Numbered from the stretch's first letter, positions 1 to 6,284 are shown. The stretch: 8,455 nt of DNA from an uncultured Clostridia bacterium (GCA_947623775.1 CANQHL010000053.1:1-8455); one strand, 5' to 3'. A program made the numbers and translations. Notes: a model not told the origin generated them from the sequence alone.

Positions 1-1874
1 AAAGAGTGAATTAATGTTGAATATAAGGTGAGTTGAGAAAAGTGAGGATTGCTTGTGTTGTTATATTCATGATAGTCACTAACCTCCGGCAAATTCATTG
101 AACTTTTCACTGATGAATATGGATGAACAAACTCACCATGTTCAACATATACAAATCTGGTGTCCATATTGCACAACATGGCATATTCCAATATAATAAG
201 CGTGTTGTTCCAAACTTCGCCCTCGCATGGCTCCTTGCAATTGCTGCCACACATTCCCCAATTCACACCATATGTCTTTGCTTGAATGTGACCAAGTTCA
301 TGGAATGTTCCCCAATTGCCCTTTGTGGTTAATGTTTCATAATTCATGCACGCTTCAAACCAATTGTATGGCTGTGCCGCAAATGATGAATTTAATGCAA
401 CCGCTTCACCTGCCGGTACGTGCATATCGTATGCCATTGTAACATTATAGTTGTATGCCCTTCCATTTAAAGATGCGTTTATTGCAAATACGCTATGCCA
501 AAAATATGCAAGTTTTTCAATATCGTCACACTTTTTCATATATTCGGAGTAGCCTATTAATTGTCCATTTTCAACATCAAGTGTTGCGATAAGGCCGGGA
601 GCCTCACGAAGATAGGTGTCAAATTCTTCAGCAGTTGTAACCCCGAGTATGAAGTGAGGTGTTTCAACCGCCCCTCTTATCCTTATTTTGGCAACGGAGT
701 TTGTAGGTTGAAGATAAAGTGGGCCGCCATATATACTTCCAATTTCATAAGTACCATTTCCAAGTTCAAAAACTGAGCCCATGCAAGGCACTTTTTGATT
801 TTGGAATTGCCATTGATTTTGAAGTTTGAAATCCATATCTTTGTAGTTTGGCTCTCTTCCTTGACTTGCCGCTGCTTTTGCTTCATTGATGAGTTGAGTG
901 TCCCAATATCTGAAATATTTTTCAGTGCTGCTTAAATTTTTATAGTCCTCTTGTGTGTTTGGATTAAATCCGTCTGGATACCCGCCATCATATCCGAGTG
1001 AGTCTTGTTGGTGAGTGGTTAGCATAATTTTCTCACCCTCTTTAAGTCCGCTTACTTCAACCGTTGCCACTTCGCCTGCAACAAGGTAAAGTCCAGTTGT
1101 GATTGGCGAACGATAAATAGGATCAGAAATGATTAATTTTTCAACCGCTTTTGCAGTGCTGTCCACTTTGCCATAAATATTGTCTGCGGCAGGGTGTTTT
1201 TTAAGAATGTCTTTAAGTTTGCCGTCTTGCAAGTGTTTGTTTACTTCCGCTCTGTAAAACCATGCTTGACGCAAAAGCATATATTTTTCAAAATTTGTGA
1301 AGAATTTGTTTCTTTCCCCATCTGCCCTATCCAATCCTTTCATTGGATAACGTGGATTTTTGGCATCTCCTATTTGATTGCCCTCTTTTCCATCATGTTC
1401 AAAATCTATGTGGGCTTTGCCCGCTCCATCACCTACATATGGTTCATGAGTGTCGGGGTCAACAAATTGAAATATATCAGACAAAGTGTCCGCTTCCGTT
1501 CTTTCAACATCTCTGTCAACCACTTCCATAACAGGTTGACGAACAGTTACACGTCTGCCCTCCATATCTTCAAAACTTTTGCGTGACAAACCTTCGTCAA
1601 GGTCCTCAGGCCTTACAACGCCATCATTTTGCAAATCTTTTTCGGCGGAAGATGTGTTTGAAATTGCCGCCGTCTTTTTGTCTGTTGTGACAAGTGCAAA
1701 AGAAGATGAGACAACATTATCCTTTATCACCTGTCCAAAATCCCCTAGAAAGAGTGAAAAGACAAACACAAAGGACAACAAAAGTCCGGCAAAACGAGTT
1801 CTGCTTGCCTGTCTCTTGCGTGAGAAAACATTTGCTTTAAAATTTGGTGAGTTTTTGAATAAATTTTTTCTCAT
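1..1874 (-). CDS. Secreted M60-like (enhancin/mucin-peptidase type) zinc metallopeptidase, partial at 3' end
   Basis: The reading frame is open from an ATG at 1874 down to base 1 (624 complete codons) and continues off the left edge. The ATG is preceded by a GAGAGG ribosome site six bases upstream. The N-terminus has a long Lys/Arg-rich stretch followed by a hydrophobic core at about residues 29-43, as in an export signal. A charged region follows, and then features of the peptidase M60 fold: TGLYLVAGE near residue 261, GGPLYL at 383-388, and the catalytic motif HELGH at 525-529 in the context NWGTFHELGHIQ. The third zinc ligand is probably Glu553 in GEVWNN, 24 residues after the second His, within the HExxHx(8-28)E pattern known for this gluzincin family. 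M60 proteins cleave O-glycosylated mucins and related glycoproteins outside the cell; that substrate here is inference. An unusual CxxxCxxxC cluster (542, 546, 550) lies between the zinc-binding elements. Family assignment is confident; the C-terminal modules are not visible. Confidence 0.87.
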   Translation of the reverse strand, partial: MRKNLFKNSPNFKANVFSRKRQASRTRFAGLLLSFVFVFSLFLGDFGQVIKDNVVSSSFALVTTDKKTAAISNTSSAEKDLQNDGVVRPEDLDEGLSRKSFEDMEGRRVTVRQPVMEVVDRDVERTEADTLSDIFQFVDPDTHEPYVGDGAGKAHIDFEHDGKEGNQIGDAKNPRYPMKGLDRADGERNKFFTNFEKYMLLRQAWFYRAEVNKHLQDGKLKDILKKHPAADNIYGKVDSTAKAVEKLIISDPIYRSPITTGLYLVAGEVATVEVSGLKEGEKIMLTTHQQDSLGYDGGYPDGFNPNTQEDYKNLSSTEKYFRYWDTQLINEAKAAASQGREPNYKDMDFKLQNQWQFQNQKVPCMGSVFELGNGTYEIGSIYGGPLYLQPTNSVAKIRIRGAVETPHFILGVTTAEEFDTYLREAPGLIATLDVENGQLIGYSEYMKKCDDIEKLAYFWHSVFAINASLNGRAYNYNVTMAYDMHVPAGEAVALNSSFAAQPYNWFEACMNYETLTTKGNWGTFHELGHIQAKTYGVNWGMCGSNCKEPCEGEVWNNTLIILEYAMLCNMDTRFVYVEHGEFVHPYSSVKSSMNLPEVSDYHEYNNTSNPHFSQLTLYSTLIHS

Positions 1875-1901
1875 AAATAACCTCTCATTTTAATTACCAT
1901 G

Positions 1902-1929
1902 ATTATATCAAATCCAATACAAAAATCAA
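1902..1929 (-). promoter_or_regulatory. Sigma-A-type promoter for the M60 peptidase gene
   Basis: On the minus strand a TTGATT -35 box (1924-1929) and a perfect TATAAT -10 box (1902-1907) are separated by 16 bp. A TG-A extended -10 precedes the TATAAT. Initiation would fall near 1895, leaving a leader of about 20 nt that carries the GAGAGG ribosome site. The peptidase is therefore likely transcribed on its own and not from the upstream gene, which ends in a terminator. Confidence 0.7.
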
Positions 1930-2091
1930 TAGATTTTTTAAAAATTTTTAAAAAATTTTTACATACATATATATTCATAAAAAATCGGCAAAGTGTGGAT
2001 TTGTTATTGCCAACTTTTTACCCATCATATAACTTACATTTTGACTTTTTCATTGATTGAACTTTGACTTTTTTCAAACAAAAAAATATTA

Positions 2092-2131
2092 AAAATAAAA
2101 AAATAAAAATGGCCGCAAAAATCGACCATTT
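2092..2131 (-). terminator. Rho-independent terminator of the NTPase-CYTH gene
   Basis: Read on the minus strand, a 9-bp stem (2123-2131 with 2107-2115, one G-U pair) closes a 7-nt loop and is followed at once by a long T-rich run. It starts 16 bases after the TAA stop of the NTPase-CYTH gene. The plus strand has no comparable T-run after the hairpin, so it should act in one direction only. Confidence 0.75.
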
Positions 2132-2147
2132 AAATCCTTTAAAAATT

Positions 2148-3260
2148 TTATTCCAATATATTTTTTTCGCTCTTGGCAAGGGAGAAATTGGAATATTTTT
2201 CATCATCAGTGACTTCCTTTATCACTTCAATAAATTCAGGCAAAACAACCTCTTCATTTTCATTTGAAAGTTCCACTTCCATAATTGCCGTTTTTATAGC
2301 AAATGGATAGATGTCAATCTCAAAATATTTTCCATTCTCAACAAGGCAATATCTATCCTTTCTTATCTGCCTCAAATTTGTGTCTGCATTGTTTAAATAA
2401 TTTAAATATTGCTTCTCTGTGATACGCTGCTCAATCTCCACCCTTTTCATAGGCGTGAGACGTTTCTTTTGTGTGAGGGTGTAAATGTAACTTCCCTCCT
2501 CGCCACGCTGCCTTACTCGCACCTCATTATCACCATCTGAAACTAAATATGTTTGCACAATCTGCACCCTCTTGCAATTTCTTAGTTGACTTAAAAACTC
2601 GGTGTCAGGCTTTTTGATTAAAAACTTTCTTTCAATTTCCATAGGCACAGGCTCTCCAAGTAAAGAACATATTTCGGCAATAAGTCTGTTCAGTTTTTCC
2701 TCAAAACCCGTTGAATTGTCAACCACTCGCAAATGTGGATGTCCCGCCCAGCAGGCTAATGTGCGTTCATCGGCTTCCACCGCCTCCTCAACACTTTCAG
2801 TCCTTGCACTGTTGTTGGCACTTGTATAACATTCCTCAGCACCCTTGGCACAAGTCACAAGATGAAACACTCCATCATAGTTGTCACGCAATTCAATAAA
2901 ATCCTCACCTAGTTCATCGATTATTGCCATAAAATCCTCTTTTGTGACGTAACTCATGCAATCCATAATTCCCCTGTCACATACAAGCAAAATTTTTTCA
3001 TCAGGCAAATTTTGGCACGCCTCATAATAAAGTTTTTCTTTCAGCAATTGCAGTTTCACAATGTTTTTCTCGAAAATACGCTGATTGCCATTATAGGCGT
3101 TGAGAGTTAACCCATTCAGCATAAGTTCGGTTGCACTCTCGTTTATTATCACAACCTTATATCCATATTTGGTCATTGCTCTTTCTATATAACTAAGTCC
3201 TGTGCTTTTTCCACCGCACGGGCCACCTGTAAGCACAATTTTTACAATCTTCTTATCCAT
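2148..3260 (-). CDS. P-loop NTPase (AAA_28-like) fused to a CYTH / triphosphate tunnel domain
   Basis: This is a 370-residue cytosolic protein. I chose the ATG at 3260 because an AGAGG ribosome site (minus strand, 3266-3270) lies just before it; an in-frame ATG at 3284 would place that site inside the coding region. Residues 1-200 form a P-loop NTPase/kinase-like domain: Walker A GGPCGGKST at 12-20, a CDRGIMD segment at 94-100 resembling nucleotide-kinase DR motifs, and a conserved-looking WAGHPHLRVVDNS near 171-183. From residue 208 a CYTH domain follows, with the diagnostic ExExK signature EIERK (208-212), then basic and acidic tunnel strands: VRVRQRG (247-253), TQKK (263-266), VEIEQR (274-279), FEIDIY (313-318) and MEVEL (327-331). 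CYTH enzymes bind triphosphates with divalent metal and usually hydrolyse or cyclise them; the substrate here cannot be read from sequence. The protein appears complete, with all the charged tunnel positions I would expect. It stands alone between a hairpin upstream and a terminator downstream. Confidence 0.87.
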   Translation of the reverse strand: MDKKIVKIVLTGGPCGGKSTGLSYIERAMTKYGYKVVIINESATELMLNGLTLNAYNGNQRIFEKNIVKLQLLKEKLYYEACQNLPDEKILLVCDRGIMDCMSYVTKEDFMAIIDELGEDFIELRDNYDGVFHLVTCAKGAEECYTSANNSARTESVEEAVEADERTLACWAGHPHLRVVDNSTGFEEKLNRLIAEICSLLGEPVPMEIERKFLIKKPDTEFLSQLRNCKRVQIVQTYLVSDGDNEVRVRQRGEEGSYIYTLTQKKRLTPMKRVEIEQRITEKQYLNYLNNADTNLRQIRKDRYCLVENGKYFEIDIYPFAIKTAIMEVELSNENEEVVLPEFIEVIKEVTDDEKYSNFSLAKSEKNILE

Positions 3261-3278
3261 AATTTCCTCTTTTAAAAA

Positions 3279-3399
3279 TTGCATTTAATTATTTTGTGTA
3301 GTTTTTCTTTATTGTTGCATTTAAGTTTTTTGTGAATATTGTTTGTGGTTAACATCTAAATTGTTTTTAAATTTCATTTGTTATGTCTAAATTGTTTTG
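3279..3399. repeat. Short direct repeats in the NTPase-CYTH upstream region
   Basis: The intergenic stretch ahead of the NTPase-CYTH gene contains two short direct repeats. TCTAAATTGTTTT occurs at 3355-3367 and 3386-3398 (period 31). TTGCATTTAA occurs at 3279-3288 and 3315-3324 (period 36). I found no convincing promoter here on the minus strand. The periods are close to three helical turns, which would suit paired regulator sites, but the DNA is so T-rich that chance is a real alternative. Confidence 0.35.
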
Positions 3400-3424
3400 T
3401 GTTGATTTTTTATAGTATTTAATA

Positions 3425-3482
3425 AAATTAGGACCTTAAAAGACTGAAGAATATATCCACATCATTTTTTAAGTCCTAATTT
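3425..3482 (-). terminator. Long-loop hairpin after the zincin-VWA gene, probable terminator
   Basis: Arms at 3425-3441 and 3467-3482 pair over 16 bp with one bulged C at 3435, closing a 25-nt loop. It begins 7 bases after the TAA stop of the 650-residue protein. On the minus strand the second arm runs into a short TTTTATT stretch. The T-run is weak and the loop is long for a textbook intrinsic terminator, so an RNA-stabilising or regulatory hairpin is also possible. Confidence 0.5.
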
Positions 3483-3489
3483 ATATTAT

Positions 3490-5442
3490 TTACATGTCAA
3501 ATTCATCATCGTAATCATCTTTTGTGCTTGTTTGAGCAGGTTTTCTTGTGTAATCATTTGTGTACATTTCACTTCGTTCAACATAAATGATTTTGCCGAA
3601 TGGCGCTTTGAAAGATGGATTATCAAACACAACCCATACACAATTTTCAGTATCCCACAAGTCGCGTTGTGGCATATAGCCCTCGCCATCAGTGAATACA
3701 ATCTTGTTAACCTTTTTATCTTTTGTAAACGCTCTTACAGCACAGTCAATGTTTGTTCCGCCACCACCTCTTGCTTTAAAGTGGTCAATATCATCATTTG
3801 TTTTTATTTCAGTGAAGCCATAAAATTCATAATCGAAACATCCGACTCTGAGTTTTGTCTCCTTTAAAAGAGGTTTCAATTGTCTTAAAAATCCCTTTAA
3901 AAGTGCATCGTCAATACTTCCCGATGTGTCAAGTACAACCTCAGTTTTGGACTGCTCATAAGTTTCAAGTTCCTCAATTCGTGGCATATAGAAGTTGTCA
4001 CGATTGGATCTACGATAACTCCACTTTGCCTCATCTTTTTGGAATTCCTTGACAAGCAATTTCTTCCATGAAAGCACTGGTTTGTCCTCGCCTACATCGC
4101 CCATTGTTCTGTTTGCGTTGAGTGAAGAACCTCCCCATTGACCTTTCTCTTGAAGTTGTTTCTTTATTTGAACCGCCATCTCTTTTTTCAATTCATCGTT
4201 CATCTCTTGAAACTCTTTTTCAAGTCTCTCGGCGGCCGCTTTGGCTTGCTCTTCATCCAACTCTTCACCGTCGTCTTGTTCTTCTTGTTGCTCTCCGTCT
4301 TGTGGCTTTTCGCCCTTAGAACGTCCTTGTTCTTTGAATTTTGCCGCTTCCTCTTCCTCATCGGTACCATTTCCGTTTACCGGATTTTTAAGATGAGAGG
4401 TATCTTGATTTTGATTTTGTTTCTTTCCGTCACCGTTATTTTCATCTTGATTTTCTTGTGCGTCTTGTTTTTCTTTGTCCTTATCCTTGTCTTTGCCCTT
4501 TTGCTTTTCTTTTTCTTTCTTCTTTTTGTCGTCCTCTTCCTTTTTGAGCATTTTCTTCAACGCATCAGCCCACATATCATGGCTGTCGTGTCCTTGTTGT
4601 TCATCAGTGTCTGGCAATTGCACATCATTGGCACCGCCATTGCCCTGTTGCTGATCTTGTTGGCCGGCATTTTGTCCCTTAGGTTGATTTTGTCCTTGCT
4701 GTTGACCGCCACCCTGTTGATTTTGAGGCATATTGCCATTTTGTGGCATTTGTTGTCCCTGCTGTCCAGATTGTTGACCAGACTGCTGTTGTCCTTGCTG
4801 CCCAGATTGGCTCTGTTGCCCTTGTTGACCTTGTTGATTTTGTTGTTGCTGTCCCTGCTGTCCGGTCTGTCCTTGTTGAGCTTGTTGCTGCTGTCCCTGC
4901 TGTCCTTGTTGGCCTTGTTGCTGGTCAGAAGATGATGATTGTTGAGACTGTCCGCCCTGATTTCCTTGACCACCCTCTCCTTCACCACCATTTCCTTGCT
5001 GTTGTTTTTCCTGCTCTTGTTTGTAAAGTTGTTGATACATCTCGTCGGCAGAATGATTTATGGCATCAGGAATATTAACCCCGTCCTCAGGAATTTTGAG
5101 ACCATTGTTTTCCAAAATGGAATTGATAACCGCATCAGTTGCGATATTCCAAATTCTATGATTTTTAGGTTGGCCATCTTTGTCTATTCCACGTCTTATA
5201 TGGTTGAAGGCAACGTGCATAACCTCATGAGCCATTAAAAACACTCTTTTGTTGTGGTCTGCCTCGCCAAAAAAGTTTGGATTGAAATATACGTTATCTC
5301 CATCCGTTGCAGCAGTTGGCACTTTCTTTGAAAACTGAAATTTCAATTTTGAGCAAGTTGAGCCAAGTGACGGAAACTTGCTTAGCATAGCATCTTTAAC
5401 CACCTTTAATTCTTCATTTTCTTTTTTATCAAATAATCCCAT
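3490..5442 (-). CDS. Zincin-like metallopeptidase with C-terminal VWA-like domain (COG3864/DUF2201 type)
   Basis: This is a 650-residue protein starting at the ATG at 5442. A GGAG ribosome site lies eight bases upstream, within the last codons of the preceding gene; a longer in-frame start at 5517 would overlap that gene and has no such support. Residues 1-140 form a zincin-like domain with HEVMH (72-76), a further His at 81, and WNIATDAVIN (98-107), whose Asp103 and Asn107 match conserved positions of the DUF2201 N-terminal family. Residues 145-275 are almost pure Gln/Gly/Asn. Residues 296-430 are Lys/Asp/Glu-rich and probably partly helical. Residues 500-620 form a VWA-like domain with an apparent full MIDAS: DTSGS (505-509), Thr563 in GGGGTN, and Asp585 in TDGEG. 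There is no signal peptide or membrane segment, so it is cytosolic. The family is usually encoded beside a MoxR-type AAA+ ATPase that remodels a target. Here the upstream partner is a short degenerate AAA-like protein, 4 bp away. The target and the proteolytic activity are unknown. Confidence 0.88.
   Translation of the reverse strand: MGLFDKKENEELKVVKDAMLSKFPSLGSTCSKLKFQFSKKVPTAATDGDNVYFNPNFFGEADHNKRVFLMAHEVMHVAFNHIRRGIDKDGQPKNHRIWNIATDAVINSILENNGLKIPEDGVNIPDAINHSADEMYQQLYKQEQEKQQQGNGGEGEGGQGNQGGQSQQSSSSDQQQGQQGQQGQQQQAQQGQTGQQGQQQQNQQGQQGQQSQSGQQGQQQSGQQSGQQGQQMPQNGNMPQNQQGGGQQQGQNQPKGQNAGQQDQQQGNGGANDVQLPDTDEQQGHDSHDMWADALKKMLKKEEDDKKKKEKEKQKGKDKDKDKEKQDAQENQDENNGDGKKQNQNQDTSHLKNPVNGNGTDEEEEAAKFKEQGRSKGEKPQDGEQQEEQDDGEELDEEQAKAAAERLEKEFQEMNDELKKEMAVQIKKQLQEKGQWGGSSLNANRTMGDVGEDKPVLSWKKLLVKEFQKDEAKWSYRRSNRDNFYMPRIEELETYEQSKTEVVLDTSGSIDDALLKGFLRQLKPLLKETKLRVGCFDYEFYGFTEIKTNDDIDHFKARGGGGTNIDCAVRAFTKDKKVNKIVFTDGEGYMPQRDLWDTENCVWVVFDNPSFKAPFGKIIYVERSEMYTNDYTRKPAQTSTKDDYDDEFDM
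4633..5004 (-). repeat. Imperfect short tandem repeat coding a Gln/Gly-rich tract
   Basis: This stretch encodes residues 147-270 of the zincin-VWA protein as irregular QQG, QQGQ and SGQQ units. The DNA is an imperfect run of 9-12 bp units built on CAA/CAG and GGA/GGC/GGT codons. Codon choice varies between units, so it is not a young perfect microsatellite; selection seems to maintain the amino-acid composition. The tract would be a disordered, possibly prion-like spacer between the peptidase and VWA domains. It also holds other frames open, including a long Leu-rich antisense frame that is an artefact. Confidence 0.8.
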
Positions 5443-5446
5443 AATT

Positions 5447-5860
5447 CTACTCCGCTTTATAATATATTGAAAGAGAAAGAATTTCAGCGTTGACTTTCTC
5501 TCTGTTGCCCATATCAATTGTCAATGCAATTTGAAGATTGTCTGGAAGTGCATAACCATTTAAGCTTTTTGAATCAAGCAAATTCCTGAACTTGCGTTGT
5601 TCGCCCATCTCTATCTTATCTATCCCTGAAATAACAAGTAAGTTGGTTTTGTTGTCCTTGTTTTCTTCAACCGAAACAACCCAGCCCGGCTTTACAAGGC
5701 CATTTATATCATTGATTACCCCGAGTTGACTTGATGGCAAAGTTGCTGGAATTATGGTTGCCTTAGAAAACTCTGTTGCATCCACGCCTTCCAAAATGAT
5801 AGGCCATCTTTTGTTGTTGTTTAAAATTTTGTTAATATTCTTTTTAATTTTTTCGTCCAC
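5447..5860 (-). CDS. Short degenerate AAA+-like protein (pseudo-ATPase), partner of the zincin-VWA protein
   Basis: This is a 137-residue protein starting at the GTG at 5860 behind a very strong GGGAGGAG ribosome site. The stop is the TAG at 5447-5449, four bases before the next ATG; the next gene's GGAG lies in its final codons, so translation is coupled. The layout resembles the core of a MoxR/AAA+ domain. A first strand RWPIILEG (18-25) stands where a P-loop would begin, but no GKS/T follows. A Walker-B-like segment LLVISGIDKI (74-83) has Ser78-Gly79 where an active enzyme has Asp-Glu. EQRKFRNLLD (87-96), LNGYALPDN (100-108) and a sensor-1-like strand QIALTID (110-116) then follow. The alpha-helical lid is absent; usual MoxR proteins are 300 residues or more. 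ATP hydrolysis is therefore unlikely. I infer a structural or regulatory partner that replaces the normal ATPase. The AAA relationship rests on pattern only; a novel fold or a decaying remnant remains possible, although the intact start and coupling argue for a working gene. Confidence 0.65.
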   Translation of the reverse strand: MDEKIKKNINKILNNNKRWPIILEGVDATEFSKATIIPATLPSSQLGVINDINGLVKPGWVVSVEENKDNKTNLLVISGIDKIEMGEQRKFRNLLDSKSLNGYALPDNLQIALTIDMGNREKVNAEILSLSIYYKAE

Positions 5861-5914
5861 AATCTCCTCCCTGAATTTTAATAGCCCGAAAGACTATAAT
5901 ATAATTCTAGAAAT

Positions 5915-5944
5915 AGTATAGCATATATTAATGGCAAATTTCAA
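5915..5944 (-). promoter_or_regulatory. Promoter of the pseudo-AAA / zincin-VWA operon
   Basis: On the minus strand TTGAAA (5939-5944) and TATACT (5915-5920) are separated by 18 bp, with a TGC extended -10. Transcription would start near 5908, giving a leader of about 48 nt. The leader contains a small 6-bp hairpin (5881-5886 with 5892-5897, loop 5887-5891) ending about nine bases before the ribosome site. No other promoter is needed for the downstream zincin-VWA gene. Confidence 0.65.
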
Positions 5945-6188
5945 TAAAAAGATTAAAAATTTTTTAAAAACCCATATATAAAAAGGTACAAAGATGCCAT
6001 TATATAATGTATATATCTTAAAATTTTATATATTAATATATAAGTATGAATGTAAAAATGTGGATAACTTTACCCCAAACTAAACCGTTACCGCTGTTTT
6101 ACCCTGTTTTTGCCATAATAAAATCTTTACAAAAAAACAAAAAATGTTGATAAATATGCAAAAAATCTAAAAAATTTTCAAAAGACTA
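5945..6188. other. Intergenic core between divergent promoters
   Basis: This stretch lies between the two outward-facing promoters and contains no credible gene. Bases 5945-6058 are extremely AT-rich, with TATATA-type runs. Bases 6059-6116 form a less AT-rich island with a perfect DnaA-box match, two copies of TTTACCC (6069-6075 and 6098-6104) and two CTGTTTT copies 10 bp apart (6094-6100 and 6104-6110). Bases 6117-6188 are again A-rich. A 35-codon frame from the ATG at 6046 crosses the island but has no ribosome site. The layout suggests a control region; the binding proteins are unknown. Confidence 0.5.
6059..6067 (-). promoter_or_regulatory. Perfect DnaA-box match
   Basis: TGTGGATAA is the exact reverse complement of the consensus DnaA box TTATCCACA. 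A one-mismatch relative, TGTTGATAA, lies at 6145-6153 in the same orientation. Both lie in intergenic DNA beside a very AT-rich segment. A lone nonamer can occur by chance, and no dnaA, dnaN or rpmH gene is present, so this may be a DnaA regulatory or titration site, or nothing. Confidence 0.4.
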
Positions 6189-6217
6189 TTTACAAATTTA
6201 AAAATTTATGCTATTAT
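6189..6217 (+). promoter_or_regulatory. Promoter of the 257-residue orphan gene
   Basis: TTTACA (6189-6194) and TATTAT (6212-6217) have the ideal 17-bp spacing, and a TGC extended -10 precedes the TATTAT. Transcription would start near 6224, leaving a leader of about 60 nt that contains the twin GTTTAAAC palindromes and an AGAGGTG ribosome site. Confidence 0.7.
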
Positions 6218-6229
6218 ATCATTGTAAAA

Positions 6230-6257
6230 GTTTAAACCGCGCAAAACCCGTTTAAAC
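6230..6257. promoter_or_regulatory. Twin GTTTAAAC palindromes in the leader, candidate operator or RNA hairpin
   Basis: The 8-bp palindrome GTTTAAAC occurs at 6230-6237 and again at 6250-6257, with centres 20 bp (about two helical turns) apart. It lies immediately downstream of the predicted start of transcription. As DNA this is the layout of a paired operator where a repressor would block the orphan gene. As RNA the two copies can pair with each other around a 12-nt loop, but the stem is AU-rich and weak, and the ribosome site is not enclosed. Confidence 0.5.
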
Positions 6258-6284
6258 AAAACAAATTTTAAAAGAGGTGAATTT

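Noticed and set aside
1194..1893. Plus-strand frames of 104 to 130 codons opposite the M60 gene
   Set aside because: The opposite strand holds a continuous 624-codon frame with signal peptide, family motifs and promoter; these frames are shadows without ribosome sites.
2018..2206. A 62-codon minus-strand frame with a hydrophobic stretch that resembles a small membrane protein
   Set aside because: It overlaps the end of the NTPase-CYTH gene in another frame, runs straight through the terminator hairpin, and its hydrophobic segment is just the translated T-run of the terminator.
2148..3284. Longer start for the NTPase-CYTH gene at 3284
   Set aside because: The eight extra codons contain the AGAGG ribosome site that serves the ATG at 3260, and no ribosome site precedes 3284.
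4138..4935. A 265-codon plus-strand frame, very rich in Leu, resembling a multi-pass membrane protein
   Set aside because: It is the antisense reading of the Gln/Gly/Lys-rich linker of the zincin-VWA protein. The Leu-rich composition follows directly from CAA/CAG and AAG/GAA codons on the other strand, and there is no ribosome site.
4557..4991. A 144-codon minus-strand frame made of Asn/Lys/Asp/Ser repeats
   Set aside because: It is a shifted reading of the same low-complexity tract. The true frame has flanking conserved domains, while this one has none.
4633..5004. Possible CRISPR array or phase-variable microsatellite
   Set aside because: The units are 9-12 bp, imperfect and coding, with no unique spacers. 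They lack the uniform unit needed for efficient slippage.
5443..5517. Longer start for the zincin-VWA gene at 5517
   Set aside because: It would overlap the upstream gene by 71 bases. The ATG at 5442 has a correctly spaced GGAG, and the protein then begins with a typical MGLFDKK.
6046..6153. A 35-codon plus-strand frame across the less AT-rich island in the intergenic region
   Set aside because: There is no Shine-Dalgarno sequence before the ATG, no promoter at a suitable distance that I would trust, and the predicted peptide has no recognisable features. It was kept only as a remark.
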